A stretch of 64,000 bases of DNA from Gryllotalpicola daejeonensis (GCF_039538145.1 NZ_BAABBV010000001.1:1240001-1304000), one strand, 5' to 3'. Shown: positions 24,287 to 33,138, counted from the stretch's first letter. The notes: generated by a model not told the origin, from the letters alone. Made by a program: numbers and translations.

Positions 24287-27200
24287 GCCGACGCCGCCTC
24301 TTCCGCCACCTTCTCGGGCAGCGGGAAGATCGCCTTCAGCAGGTCGCCGACCCAGGCGATGAGCTCGGTGTCGGGCAGGTGCTGCCCGTCGACCGTCTTG
24401 ATCGGCACCGAGATCGCGCGCTGCTGCTGGAAGTGCTTGGCCCCCGGGTACATGCGCTGCAGCCGCACCTGGATCGAGTCGGCGAGATCCGCCGGCGCGA
24501 GGCGCAGGTTCGACCCCATGGTCACGACCTCGCCGAGCCCTGCGAGCTGCGCGTGCCTGCGCAGACGCGCGACCGCGACGAGGTTCTGCACGGGCTCGGG
24601 CAGCTCGCCGTAGCGGTCGGTGAGCTCCTCCACGACGAGATCGATCGCGTTGTCGCGCGCGTTCGGGCCGGACGCCGCCGACAGCTTCTGATACGCCTCG
24701 AGCCGCAGGCGCTCTGAATCCACATAGTCCTCGGGAATGTGCGCGTCGACGGGCAGCTCGAGCCGCAGCTCGGTCTGGCCCTCCGCGACGTCGCCGCGGA
24801 ACTGGCCGACGGCCTCGCCGATCATGCGCAGGTACAGGTCGAAGCCGACGCCTGCGATGTGGCCGGACTGCTCGCCGCCGAGCAGGTTGCCCGCGCCGCG
24901 GATCTCGAGGTCCTTCAGCGCGATCTGCATGCCCGAGCCGAGCTCGTTGTTGGCCGCGAGCGTCGAGAGCCGGTCGTGCGCCGTCTCGGAGAGCGGCTTG
25001 TTCTCGTCCCACAGGAAGTACGCGTAGGCGCGCTCGCGCCCGCGGCCGACGCGCCCGCGCAGCTGGTGCAGCTGCGACAGGCCGTACTTGTCGGCGCGGT
25101 CGATGATGATCGTGTTCGCGTTCGAGATATCGAGCCCGGTCTCGATGATGGTCGTCGAGACGAGCACGTCGAACTTGCGCTCCCAGAAATCCACCACGAT
25201 CTGCTCGAGCGTGTGCTCGCTCAGCTGGCCGTGCGCGACGGCGACGCGCGCCTCGGGCACGAGCTCCGCGATCTGCGACGCGACCCGGTTGATCGACGAG
25301 ACTCGGTTGTGCACGAAGAACACCTGGCCCTCGCGCAGGATCTCTCGCCTGATCGCCGCCGCCACCTGCTTGTCGTTGTAGGGGCCGACGAAGGTGAGAA
25401 TCGGATGCCTGTCTTCGGGGGGCGTCGCCAGGGTCGACATCTCGCGAATCCCCGTGACGGCCATCTCGAGGGTGCGCGGGATCGGGGTCGCGCTCATCGC
25501 CAGCACGTCGACGTTGGTCTTGATCTTCTTCAGCGCGTCTTTGTGCTCGACGCCGAAGCGCTGCTCCTCATCGACGATGACCAGCCCGACATCCTTGAAG
25601 GTCACGCCCTTCGCCAGCAGGCGGTGGGTGCCGATGACGACGTCGACCGTGCCGTCGGCGAGCCCGTCGAGCACCTCCTTCGCCTCTTTGTCGGTCTGGA
25701 AGCGGCTGAGCTGGCGCAGGTGCACCGGGAAGCCGGCGAAGCGCTCGCTGAACGTCTCGAAGTGCTGCTTCACCAGCAGCGTGGTCGGCACGAGCACCAC
25801 GACCTGCTTGCCGCCCTGCACCGCCTTGAACGCAGCGCGAACGGCGATCTCGGTCTTACCGAAGCCGACGTCGCCCGAGATCAGGCGGTCCATGGGGATC
25901 GGCCGCTCCATGTCGGCCTTGACCTCGTCGATGGTCTGCAGCTGGTCGGGGGTCTCGGCGAAGGGGAACGCGTCCTCGAGCTCCTGCTGCCAGGGCGTGT
26001 CCGGCGGGAACGCGAAGCCCTTCGCGGCCATGCGCGCCGAATACAGCTTCACGAGCTCGACCGCGATGTCACGCACCGCACGGCGCGCCTTCGACTTCGC
26101 GGCGGCCCAGTCGCTGCCGCCCATCTTCGACAGCGCGGGCTCCTCGCCGCCGACGTAGCGGGTGAGCAGGTCGAGCTGGTCGGTCGGCACGTAGAGCTTG
26201 TCGCGCGGGCCGCCGCGCTTCGACGGCGCGTACTCGAGCACGAGGTACTCGCGCTTCGTCTTCACCGCGTTGCGGCCGCCGCTCGAGACCTCGCGCTGCA
26301 CGAGCTCGACGAACCGGCCGATGCCGTGCGTCTGGTGCACGACGATGTCGCCTGCCTTCAGCTGCAGCGGGTCGACGACGTTCTTGCGCCGACTGCCCAG
26401 CTTCTTCACCTGGCGGGAGTCGTAGCCGATCGTGCGCCCGTAGAACTCCGTCTCGCCGATCAGGGCGAGCTTCTCCTCGGGCAGCTCGAAGCCGTGCTCG
26501 ACGGCGGCCTTCACCAGGTAGGCGACGCCCGCCTCGGCATCCGCCGGGTAATCGTCGACCACGCGTGCGGCAAGCCCTGCCTCGCCGAGCACGTCGGACG
26601 CGCGGCCGACCAGGCCCTGGCCGGCGGCGGCGATGACGACCTTCCAGCCGCCCTGCAGCAGCTCGCCGACGTGCTCGAGCGCGCCCATGACATTGCCCTG
26701 GAAGCTCGGCACCGCGTTGCCCGCGACGCGTACGGCGTCGCCCGCCTCGCCGGCGTCGAAGGTCGAGAAGGTCCACCACGGGCTGTCGGGGACGCTCGCC
26801 TTCAGCGCCTCGAGCGTCAAGAAGTCGCCCGCCTCGAGGTCGATGGGCGCGGCGGCGCCGACCGTGGCGGCGCTCCACGCCGCGGCGAGGAACTCGCGGT
26901 TGGTCTCGGCGAGGCTGACCGCGCGGCTCGCGACCCGCTCGGGCGCGACGACGGCGACGGCGGCGCCCTCGGGCAGATAGGCCGTGACGGGGACGAGCTT
27001 GTCGACGAGGGCCGGTGCGAGCGACTCCATGCCCTCGACCGGGATGCCCTGGCCGACCCGCTCGAGCAGGCTCGACAGGCTCGGGAACTCGTGCTGCATC
27101 TCGCGGGCGCGCTGACGCACACTCTCGGAGAGCAGCAGCTCGCGGCTCGGCGGCAGCGTCGCCTTGTGCACGGGCTCGGCGAGCGAGCGCTGGTCGGCGA

Positions 27201-27852
27201 CCGAGAACCACCGGATCTGGTCGACCTCGTCGCCGAAGAAGTCGATGCGGTACGGGTGCTCGGCAATCGGGCTGAACACGTCGAGGATGCCGCCGCGCAC
27301 CGCGAACTCGCCGCGGCGCGTGACCATGTCGACGCGCGCGTAGGCGAGATCGACGAGCGTCTGCGTGATGCGATCGAGGTCGTAACCCCGATGACCGACC
27401 TCGAGCTCGACGGGGTCGATGTCGGTGAGGTTGTCGGCGATCGGCTGCAGAGCGGCGCGCACGCTGGCGACGACGATGAGCGGATGCCTGGTCTCCGGCG
27501 CCTCGGACTGCCACTGCTTCAGCCGCCGCAGCGTCGTGAGTCGGCGCCCCACGATCTCGGCGCTGGGGCTCAGGCGCTCGTGCGGCAAGGTCTCCCACGC
27601 GGGGAACTCGATGATCTCTGCCTCTGGCGCGAAGCTCGGCAGCGCCTGGCGCAGAGCCTCGGAGTCGCGGCCCGTCGCGGTGACCACCAGCAGCGCCTGC
27701 TGCTCCTTCGGGCGCTTTGCGAACAGAGCCGCGAGCAGCGGCACCCGAAGGCCGTCAGTGGCCTGGAAATCGGCGGCGCGACTCGCGTACGCGAGGGCGT
27801 CGTCGAAGCTCTGGGCGCGCGAAAGCGCCTCGATCAATCCCTCGAGTACCAC
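24283..27852 (-). CDS. mfd: Transcription-repair coupling factor
   Basis: A complete 1189-residue Mfd. It has the N-terminal UvrB-like region (LLVVTATGRDSEALRQALPSF, EFPAWETLPHERLSP), the RNA polymerase interaction domain around GDIVVHQTHGIGRFVELVQRE, the superfamily II motor with Walker A SGDVGFGKTE, DEEQRFGVEHK (DExx box) and SATPIPRTLEM, the translocation motif RGRVGRGRERAYAYFL, and the C-terminal autoinhibitory domain. It displaces stalled RNA polymerase and recruits UvrA to damage. GTG start without clear SD. It follows pth, as in most actinobacteria. Confidence 0.97.
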   Translation of the reverse strand: MVLEGLIEALSRAQSFDDALAYASRAADFQATDGLRVPLLAALFAKRPKEQQALLVVTATGRDSEALRQALPSFAPEAEIIEFPAWETLPHERLSPSAEIVGRRLTTLRRLKQWQSEAPETRHPLIVVASVRAALQPIADNLTDIDPVELEVGHRGYDLDRITQTLVDLAYARVDMVTRRGEFAVRGGILDVFSPIAEHPYRIDFFGDEVDQIRWFSVADQRSLAEPVHKATLPPSRELLLSESVRQRAREMQHEFPSLSSLLERVGQGIPVEGMESLAPALVDKLVPVTAYLPEGAAVAVVAPERVASRAVSLAETNREFLAAAWSAATVGAAAPIDLEAGDFLTLEALKASVPDSPWWTFSTFDAGEAGDAVRVAGNAVPSFQGNVMGALEHVGELLQGGWKVVIAAAGQGLVGRASDVLGEAGLAARVVDDYPADAEAGVAYLVKAAVEHGFELPEEKLALIGETEFYGRTIGYDSRQVKKLGSRRKNVVDPLQLKAGDIVVHQTHGIGRFVELVQREVSSGGRNAVKTKREYLVLEYAPSKRGGPRDKLYVPTDQLDLLTRYVGGEEPALSKMGGSDWAAAKSKARRAVRDIAVELVKLYSARMAAKGFAFPPDTPWQQELEDAFPFAETPDQLQTIDEVKADMERPIPMDRLISGDVGFGKTEIAVRAAFKAVQGGKQVVVLVPTTLLVKQHFETFSERFAGFPVHLRQLSRFQTDKEAKEVLDGLADGTVDVVIGTHRLLAKGVTFKDVGLVIVDEEQRFGVEHKDALKKIKTNVDVLAMSATPIPRTLEMAVTGIREMSTLATPPEDRHPILTFVGPYNDKQVAAAIRREILREGQVFFVHNRVSSINRVASQIAELVPEARVAVAHGQLSEHTLEQIVVDFWERKFDVLVSTTIIETGLDISNANTIIIDRADKYGLSQLHQLRGRVGRGRERAYAYFLWDENKPLSETAHDRLSTLAANNELGSGMQIALKDLEIRGAGNLLGGEQSGHIAGVGFDLYLRMIGEAVGQFRGDVAEGQTELRLELPVDAHIPEDYVDSERLRLEAYQKLSAASGPNARDNAIDLVVEELTDRYGELPEPVQNLVAVARLRRHAQLAGLGEVVTMGSNLRLAPADLADSIQVRLQRMYPGAKHFQQQRAISVPIKTVDGQHLPDTELIAWVGDLLKAIFPLPEKVAEEAASA

Positions 27853-27889
27853 GCGTTCAAGTCTACGGAAGGCGCGTCCAACTGCCCTG

Positions 27890-27941
27890 GACGGTCACCG
27901 CTGCGCCGCGTGAGCCGCCGGCGGGTGCGGTGGTGACCGTC
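27890..27941. repeat. Inverted repeat between pth and mfd
   Basis: GACGGTCACC and GGTGACCGTC flank 32 bases in the 110-base gap between the pth stop and the mfd start. It could form a long-loop hairpin acting on pth termination or mfd expression; no other evidence. Confidence 0.5.
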
Positions 27942-27962
27942 TGGCGCAGTCGAGAGGGCGCG

Positions 27963-28556
27963 CTACGCCGACTTCGTGTGGAACTTGAGCTGGGCGGCGG
28001 TGAGGCCGTCGGTGGTGATCAGCTCGATCGCGTCGGCGGCATCGGCGATCAAGATCGGCAGATTCTTCCGCTCGGCGGAACTGAACGCTTTGAGGACGTG
28101 ATCTGCGGCATCCGATGACCCGGGCGGACGCCCGACACCCACGCGCACGCGCGTGAAATCACCGGTCCCCGTCGCCTTGATGATGTCGCGCACGCCGTTG
28201 TGACCGCCGTGGCCGCCGCCGAACTTGAGCTTCAGGGTGTCGAACGGGATGTCGAGCTCGTCCTGCACGACGATGAGCTGCGACGGCTCGAGCGAATAGA
28301 ACTTGAGCAGCTGCGATACCGGGCCGCCCGAGGTGTTCATGTAGCCGTTCGATTTCGCGAGGATCAGCTTCGGGCCGCCGACGCGCAGCCGTCCCTCGGC
28401 CACGTGCGAGTTGGTCTTGTGCGATTTGAAGGTGGCGGATGCCCGTGCTGCCAGCTCGTCGACGACCATCTGCCCCACGTTGTGCCTGGTATTCGCATAC
28501 GCGGGCCCGGGGTTGCCGAGGCCGACGACGAGCCAGGTGTCGGTGGGTTGAGCCAT
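27963..28556 (-). CDS. pth: Peptidyl-tRNA hydrolase
   Basis: A 197-residue Pth of normal length. Signatures: VVGLGNPGPAYANTRHNVGQMVVDELA with the catalytic His21-region (TRHNVG), LAKSNGYMNTSGGPVSQLL, QDELDIPFDTLKLKFGGGHGGHNGVRDI with the essential Asp and the GGHNG motif, and RVRVGVGRPP. It releases peptides from dropped-off peptidyl-tRNA. The ATG at 28556 has AGGAG two bases away. The gene sits between rplY and mfd, its usual neighbours, but a strong hairpin separates it from rplY. Confidence 0.97.
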   Translation of the reverse strand: MAQPTDTWLVVGLGNPGPAYANTRHNVGQMVVDELAARASATFKSHKTNSHVAEGRLRVGGPKLILAKSNGYMNTSGGPVSQLLKFYSLEPSQLIVVQDELDIPFDTLKLKFGGGHGGHNGVRDIIKATGTGDFTRVRVGVGRPPGSSDAADHVLKAFSSAERKNLPILIADAADAIELITTDGLTAAQLKFHTKSA

Positions 28557-28575
28557 AGCTCCTAACGGTACGCGA

Positions 28576-28607
28576 AAGGCGGGCGCCCCAATGGGAGCGC
28601 CCGCCTT
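28576..28607 (-). terminator. Hairpin terminator after rplY
   Basis: AAGGCGGGCGC and GCGCCCGCCTT form a stem of about 14 pairs with a four-base loop between the rplY stop and pth start. No U run. Confidence 0.75.
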
Positions 28608-28621
28608 CGGTGAAGCGGTGC

Positions 28622-29242
28622 CTACTCGGCGGACTCGCCGGCGGACTCACCGGCAGCGGTCTCGGCCTCGGCGGCTTCCTCAGCAGCCTCGGTCTCCTCC
28701 GCCTCGGGTGCCGGCGGGTTCACGATGCCGACGACCAGCGTCTCGGGGTCGGTCACCAGGGTCGCACCGGCGGGCAGCTCGAGGTCGCCTGCGGTGATGT
28801 GCGTGCCGGCCTCCTTGCCCTCGACGTCGACGACGACGCGCTCGGGGATGTTGGTCGCCTCGACCTCGAGCGACACCGTCGAGGCGTCCTGCTCGGCAAT
28901 GGCCGAGCCGAAGGGCTCGCCCTCGAGGTGCACCGGAACGTCGACGGTGACCTTCTCGCCGCGCTTGACGACGATGAGGTCGATGTGCTCGATGATCTGA
29001 CGCACCGGGTCCTTCTGGACGTCCTTCACGAGCGCGAGCTCGGACGCGCCGGCGATGTCGAGCTCGATGACCGCGTTCGCCTTGCGGACGAGAAGCATGG
29101 TCTCGTGGCCGGGCAGCGTGATGTGGCGCGGCTCGGTGCCGTGACCGTAGATGACGGCGGGGATCTTGTCGGCTGCGCGGATCTTGCGCGCAGCACCCTT
29201 GCCGAAGGACTCGCGGACCTCGGCAGTGAGCTTGTCAGCCAT
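28622..29242 (-). CDS. rplY: 50S ribosomal protein L25/general stress protein Ctc
   Basis: A 206-residue long-form L25 (Ctc/TL5 type). The N-terminal 5S rRNA-binding domain covers about 1-95 (AEVRESFGKGAARKIRAADKIPAVIYGHG, and VRQIIEHIDLIVVKRGEKV), followed by the TL5 C-terminal beta domain and an Ala/Glu-rich acidic tail from about 175. It binds 5S rRNA in the central protuberance. The ATG at 29242 has AAAGG eight bases upstream; an in-frame ATG 12 codons earlier is less likely. The 265 bases upstream, before the divergent kinase gene, hold no gene that I can see. Confidence 0.96.
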   Translation of the reverse strand: MADKLTAEVRESFGKGAARKIRAADKIPAVIYGHGTEPRHITLPGHETMLLVRKANAVIELDIAGASELALVKDVQKDPVRQIIEHIDLIVVKRGEKVTVDVPVHLEGEPFGSAIAEQDASTVSLEVEATNIPERVVVDVEGKEAGTHITAGDLELPAGATLVTDPETLVVGIVNPPAPEAEETEAAEEAAEAETAAGESAGESAE

Positions 29243-29495
29243 GTGAATGCCTTTGCTGTCGGTGGGCTTCCCGCCCACGTCTGGTGTGTGATTTCAACTC
29301 GAACGCGTTGCGCGCGTGAGGAATGACGTGAAGCCGGTTCCACCGCGTCGATTACGGATGCCTGCCCTGTCGCTTGCGCGATGGTGAGGCATCCCTCGCC
29401 GAAGTTGCTGAAAGTCTACCAGCGCCGCCGGGCTGCTTCCTGGCCGTGCTGCCCGTTACTCCCCAGGGAGGATGCCCGGTGTCGGCTGCCGCCCC

Positions 29496-29501
29496 TACGC
29501 T
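29496..29501 (+). promoter_or_regulatory. -10 box (TACGCT) for leaderless histidine kinase mRNA
   Basis: TACGCT lies six bases before ATG 29508. The in-frame ATG at 29472 has GGGAGG directly abutting it, which is too close for an SD. Confidence 0.45.
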
Positions 29502-29507
29502 GACCCC

Positions 29508-30719
29508 ATGCCGGACTCCGAACGCTCAGCGCTGCGCGTGTGGGCGCCGGTCGTGCTCTCCGCCCTCATCCAGGTCGGGACGACCGCCGGCATTCTCGGC
29601 GCGCGGTCGTTTCAATGGCGCGCGCAGCACGGGCCGCGGTTCGGGCCGGCGGCGAACCCGCTGGTCGACGCCGAGCTCCACCCGATCAACCCCGCCGTCG
29701 CGGTCCTCCTCGTGCTGCTGGCATTCGTCGGGCCCGTGCTGTTGATCTGGATCAGGCGCCGCCCCGGCCCGATCCTCATCGCCATCGCCGCCTCTGCAGT
29801 GGTCGGCGAAGGTCTGATGCTGCTCGCGGCATCCGCGATCGCCTTCTACATCTCCGTGATCTTCGCCGTCGTGATCGCGGTCCTCCACGACGCGCGGCTG
29901 TGGGCGTGGATCGTGACCGGCGTGCTCTGGCTCACCCCGATCGGGCTCTACCTGGTGAACCGCAATCCGGCGAGCCTGTTCCTGCTCGTGCCCTGGACGA
30001 TCGTGTCGATCGCGGTGCTGGTGATCCCGCAGTCCGCGCGCAACCGGCGTCTCTGGCGCGAGCAGCAGCTGCGCGACGCCGAGGCGCGGCGCGCAGAGGA
30101 GGCGCAGGCCGAGCGCGTCCGCATCGCCCGCGAGCTGCATGACGTGCTGGCGCATTCGCTCAGCCAGATCAACGTGCAGGCATCCGTCGGCCTTCATCTG
30201 TTTGAGACGCAGCCCGAGAAAGCGGCGACTGCACTCGCGAACGTGAAGGACACGAGCAAGCACGCGCTCGACGAGGTGCGGCAGGTGCTGGGGATGCTTC
30301 GCGGCGACGCGCCTCTCGCCCCGGAGCAGGGGCTCGCGGGTCTCGGCGCGCTGGTCGATGAGCTGAAGGCGCACGGCCTCGACGGCACCCTGGCGGTGGC
30401 GGCTGGGCTGAACGCCGAGGACGTGTCCGCCGCGACGCAGCAGGCGGTGTACCGCATCGTGCAGGAGGCCCTGACAAACGTCACCAAGCACGCCGCCGCG
30501 CATCGGGTTGAGGTCGAGGTGACCGGCGACGACGAGTGGCTCTCGGTGCGGATCTCCGACGACGGCGTCGGCGCCGCGGCTGGGGCCTCGCCCGACGGCC
30601 GCGGACTGCTGGGCATGCGCGAGCGCGCCGAGTTGCTCGGCGGGACGTTGACGGCGAGTCCTGCGCCCGGCGGCGGGTTCCGGGTCGAGGCGCGCCTTCC
30701 TCTCGGCGGTGCTCGATGA
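29508..30719 (+). CDS. Two-component sensor histidine kinase (NarL-type partner)
   Basis: A 403-residue membrane kinase. An N-terminal block of about five to six hydrophobic segments (10-180) is followed by a coiled linker (SARNRRLWREQQLRDAEARR) and the HisKA_3 dimerisation domain with the phosphorylated His in RIARELHDVLAHSLSQIN. The HATPase domain ends with DDGVGAAAGASPDGRGLLGMRERAELLGG. The sensed signal is unknown. Its stop overlaps the response regulator start (ATGA), so the two form one system. Confidence 0.92.
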   Translation: MPDSERSALRVWAPVVLSALIQVGTTAGILGARSFQWRAQHGPRFGPAANPLVDAELHPINPAVAVLLVLLAFVGPVLLIWIRRRPGPILIAIAASAVVGEGLMLLAASAIAFYISVIFAVVIAVLHDARLWAWIVTGVLWLTPIGLYLVNRNPASLFLLVPWTIVSIAVLVIPQSARNRRLWREQQLRDAEARRAEEAQAERVRIARELHDVLAHSLSQINVQASVGLHLFETQPEKAATALANVKDTSKHALDEVRQVLGMLRGDAPLAPEQGLAGLGALVDELKAHGLDGTLAVAAGLNAEDVSAATQQAVYRIVQEALTNVTKHAAAHRVEVEVTGDDEWLSVRISDDGVGAAAGASPDGRGLLGMRERAELLGGTLTASPAPGGGFRVEARLPLGGAR

Positions 30720-31363
30720 TCCGCGTCGTCGTCGCCGATGACCAGGGCCTGATCCGAGCCGGTTTCCGCAGCCTGATCGACTCGGAGCCCGACCTCGAGG
30801 TCGTCGGCGAGGCCGGCACGGGGCGCGAGGCGCTCGACGTCGTGCGGGCGAAGCGGCCCGATGTGGTGTTGATGGACATCCGCATGCCCGACGGCGACGG
30901 CCTGTGGGCGACCGAGCAGATCGCGGCCGATCCGGGGCTGGCATCCGTTCACGTCGTGATCGTCACCACCTTTGAACTCGACGAGTACGTCGCGCGCGCG
31001 TTGAAAGCGGGGGCGAGCGGATTCCTCGTCAAAGACACCGAGCCCGTCGATCTGCTGCGCGCGGTGCGCGTCGCGGTGGCCGGCGAGGCCCTGCTGTCCC
31101 CCGGCGTGACGAAGCGGCTGCTCGACCAGGTGGTGGCCGGGCGAGCGCCGGTCGACGACTCGCACCTCGCCGTGCTCACCGACCGCGAGCGCGAGGTGCT
31201 GCGGCTCGTCGGCCGCGGGCTGACGAACCAGGAGATCGGGGCCGAGCTGTTCCTCAGCCCCCTGACCGCGAAGACCCACGTGTCGCGCATCATGACGAAG
31301 CTCGCCGCGCGGGATCGGGTGCAGCTCGTGGTGATCGCCTATGAGACCGGGCTCGTGCCGTAG
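30716..31363 (+). CDS. Response regulator, NarL/FixJ family
   Basis: A 215-residue regulator with a receiver domain (1-120; acidic pocket DD at 8-9, phosphorylated Asp in VVLMDIRMPDGDG, Thr in VIVTTFE, Lys in GFLVKDTEP) and a LuxR-type helix-turn-helix (about 150-212; LTDREREVLRLVGRGLTNQEIGAELFLS then TAKTHVSRIMTKL). It would be phosphorylated by the adjacent kinase and bind DNA as a dimer. The small SHOCT membrane protein gene 125 bases downstream may be a target; this is inference. Confidence 0.95.
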   Translation: MIRVVVADDQGLIRAGFRSLIDSEPDLEVVGEAGTGREALDVVRAKRPDVVLMDIRMPDGDGLWATEQIAADPGLASVHVVIVTTFELDEYVARALKAGASGFLVKDTEPVDLLRAVRVAVAGEALLSPGVTKRLLDQVVAGRAPVDDSHLAVLTDREREVLRLVGRGLTNQEIGAELFLSPLTAKTHVSRIMTKLAARDRVQLVVIAYETGLVP

Positions 31364-31488
31364 GGCACTGCTCCTTCCGGAGTACGCGCGATCACTCCCC
31401 CGGGCAGATTCGGTCGGGCGCGCCGCTCGAGACGCTGGTGGTGTTGGCGGGCAGAGCCGTCAGCGCAAACGCTCGAAAGGAATCGCTC

Positions 31489-31791
31489 ATGAACACCGCA
31501 CTCGCCACCGCCGCGGCCGCCGCTCACTGGGCCGGCCCCGGTCCGTTCTTCCCGTTCTTCTTCGTCATTCCGCTGTTCTGGATCGCGGTCATCGTCGCGC
31601 TGGCCATCGTGTTCAGCCGCCGGCGCCGTGCCATGTGGGGTTACTGGCACGAGCAGAGCTCGAGCTCGGCCGAGCAGACACTCGCCCAGCGCTACGCCAA
31701 CGGCGACATCGACGAGCAGGAGTACCGCGCGCGCCTCGAGGTGCTGCGCGCCAACCGCCCCCAGTTCGGCCCCGGCGGCCCGCGCCCCTGA
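31489..31791 (+). CDS. Small SHOCT-domain membrane protein
   Basis: A 100-residue protein: a hydrophobic segment (about 22-43, FFVIPLFWIAVIVALAIVF), an RRRR stop-transfer, and a C-terminal SHOCT motif (AEQTLAQRYANGDIDEQEYRARLEVLR, 62-88). SHOCT modules mediate oligomerisation. ATG at 31489 has AAAGGA eight bases upstream. The stop codon is the first three bases of an eight-base tandem repeat array. Confidence 0.88.
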   Translation: MNTALATAAAAAHWAGPGPFFPFFFVIPLFWIAVIVALAIVFSRRRRAMWGYWHEQSSSSAEQTLAQRYANGDIDEQEYRARLEVLRANRPQFGPGGPRP

Positions 31792-31860
31792 GCCCCTGAG
31801 CCACTGAGCCCCTGAGCCACTGAGCCGCTGAGCCGCTGAGCCGCTGAGCCGCTGAGCCCC
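31789..31860 (+). repeat. Nine tandem 8-base units TGAGCCNC starting at a stop codon
   Basis: Units begin at 31789, 31797, 31805, 31813, 31821, 31829, 31837, 31845 and 31853 and differ only at the seventh base. The first three bases are the TGA stop of the SHOCT gene. Because the unit is eight bases, stops recur in all frames. Confidence 0.95.
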
Positions 31861-31913
31861 AGCCTCCGGTGCGGCAGCCGGCGCTGCGGCCGACGACGGG
31901 CCGTCGAAACACT

Positions 31914-31974
31914 CTCCGTCGGCAAGAGATCCGGGCAGACGCTCCACGGGCGCCCGGATCTCTTGCCTACGGAG
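31914..31974. terminator. Long 23-pair hairpin
   Basis: CTCCGTCGGCAAGAGATCC and the rest of the left arm (31914-31936) pair with 31952-31974 with a single mismatch, around a 15-base loop. It lies after the SHOCT gene and before the convergent RIO-like kinase, so it may stop transcription from both sides. The near-perfect long stem is unusual compared with other hairpins in this window. Confidence 0.7.
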
Positions 31975-32000
31975 ACTCTTCGCGATGCAGTGCGTCTCGG

Positions 32001-32165
32001 GCGAGGACGGAAGACGCCTCGCGAGGCAGCGCTTTTCGGGCGACGCGTCAGGCGAGGACGGAAGACGCCTCGCGAGGCAGCGCTTTTCGGGCGACGCGTC
32101 AGGCGAGGACGGAAGACTCCTCGCGAGGCAGCGCGTGTCAGGCGACGCGTCTCAGGCGAGGACGT
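32001..32165. repeat. 51-base tandem repeat, three units plus partial
   Basis: The anchor GCGAGGACGGAAGAC recurs at 32001, 32052 and 32103, and GCGAGGACG once more at 32156 (spacings 51, 51, 53). On the minus strand each unit carries the last codons and the TGA stop of the RIO-like kinase gene. Units are nearly identical and contain CTCGCGAGG palindromes. Confidence 0.9.
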
Positions 32166-33000
32166 CGGCACACACCTCTGCGAAGAGCGCATCAGGGTCG
32201 TTCGGCACTCCGCGCCGCTCGAACCAGGTGCAGACGTTGCGTACATCACGCTCGAGCAGCTCGAATCCATTGGGGTTCGTGATGACGTCGACGATCTGCG
32301 GCAGGTCGATCACGATCACCCGACCGCGGTGCCAGAGAAGGTTGTACGGCGAGAGGTCGCCGTGCGCGCTCTGCGCGGCCGCGAATCCGTGCAAGATCTC
32401 GATCGCCTGATCGAAAGCCTCGCTCAGTTCGGCCGGCGAGAGCGGCGCATTCGCCAGCCGGGGCGCCGCGACACCGTCATCGCCGATGAACTCCATGAGG
32501 ATCTCGGTGTACGAGATCTGCACCGGGTACGGCACGGGGAGCCCGCGCCGCCAGAACTCGCAGAGTGCGGCGAACTCGGCACTCGCCCACTGGCCGGCTG
32601 CAACCGTGCGGCCGTATGAAGATTTGCGCTCGATCGCCCTCTGGTCGCGACTGCGCCGCTCGCGCCGCCCCGCGGTGTAGGCGCTCGAGCGGTGGAAGTC
32701 GCTCTGCTCGGCTGAGCGGTAGCGCTTGGCGGCGAGAACGGATGCCTGACCCGGAGCTCCCGGCGAGGCATCCGGTATCGCCCTCTCGATCAGGAACAGG
32801 TCGGCCTCTTTGCCGGTCTTCACCAGGCCGAGCTCGGTGTCGAGGGCTGCGGCAGAGGTGACGACCCAGTCGGGCCGCGGCTCCGGGCCGCGTTCGAGAG
32901 GCTGGGTGGCCGGCCAGGTGGACCAGCGCTGGCCTTCGCCCGGCTCGACGTCGGCGAAGGCGAAGGTGGGAACGACGAAGTCGTCGCCGAAAACGGACAC
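32152..33000 (-). CDS. RIO-like serine protein kinase
   Basis: A 282-residue kinase-fold protein of the RIO1 type. Visible motifs: GLVKTGKEADLFLIER (nucleotide loop), VLAAKRYRS (catalytic-Lys strand), the central SSYGRTVAAGQWASAEFAALCEFWRRGLPVPYPV typical of RIO kinases, catalytic loop HGDLSPYNLLW and metal-binding VIVIDLPQIVD. Archaeal and eukaryotic RIO proteins act in ribosome maturation; bacterial roles are unknown. I prefer the GTG at 33000 because GGAG lies six bases upstream; a TTG at 33012 is also possible. The stop codon falls inside the 51-base repeat array. Confidence 0.88.
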   Translation of the reverse strand: MSVFGDDFVVPTFAFADVEPGEGQRWSTWPATQPLERGPEPRPDWVVTSAAALDTELGLVKTGKEADLFLIERAIPDASPGAPGQASVLAAKRYRSAEQSDFHRSSAYTAGRRERRSRDQRAIERKSSYGRTVAAGQWASAEFAALCEFWRRGLPVPYPVQISYTEILMEFIGDDGVAAPRLANAPLSPAELSEAFDQAIEILHGFAAAQSAHGDLSPYNLLWHRGRVIVIDLPQIVDVITNPNGFELLERDVRNVCTWFERRGVPNDPDALFAEVCADVLA

Positions 33001-33036
33001 TGCGGTCTCCAATGAGCAGGAGGCCGCGGCGATTGC

Positions 33037-33093
33037 TTAGAGCGCGGCCCCCGGGAAGGACGTGGACATGCAGGCGCTGAAGATCTCAGTCAT
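33037..33093 (-). CDS. Small ORF, 18 codons, with strong SD
   Basis: ATG at 33093 is preceded by GGAAGGAG at eight bases, among the best ribosome binding sites in the window, and encodes MTEIFSACMSTSFPGAAL before a TAA. It lies between the mannonate dehydratase stop and the kinase start, 36 bases before the latter, on the same strand. It could be a regulatory leader peptide for the kinase, or an independent small peptide; no family is recognised. A palindrome GCGAACAGGTTCGC (33120-33133) lies just upstream. Confidence 0.55.
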   Translation of the reverse strand: MTEIFSACMSTSFPGAAL

Positions 33094-33138
33094 GCTCATC
33101 ACTCCTTCCGTCATCGGTCGCGAACAGGTTCGCTCACG

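Noticed and set aside
24739..27936. A very long open frame on the plus strand, antisense to mfd
   Set aside because: It is the mirror of a complete mfd gene; its composition (Arg, Asp, Ala, Val without motifs) is typical of antisense frames in high-GC DNA.
32001..32165. Regular 51-base repeats, checked as a CRISPR array
   Set aside because: Units are contiguous and nearly identical along their whole length; there are no unique spacers and no cas genes.
33119..33134. CGAACAGGTTCG, checked as a LexA/SOS box
   Set aside because: The spacer between GAAC and GTTC is two bases; the actinobacterial LexA box needs four.
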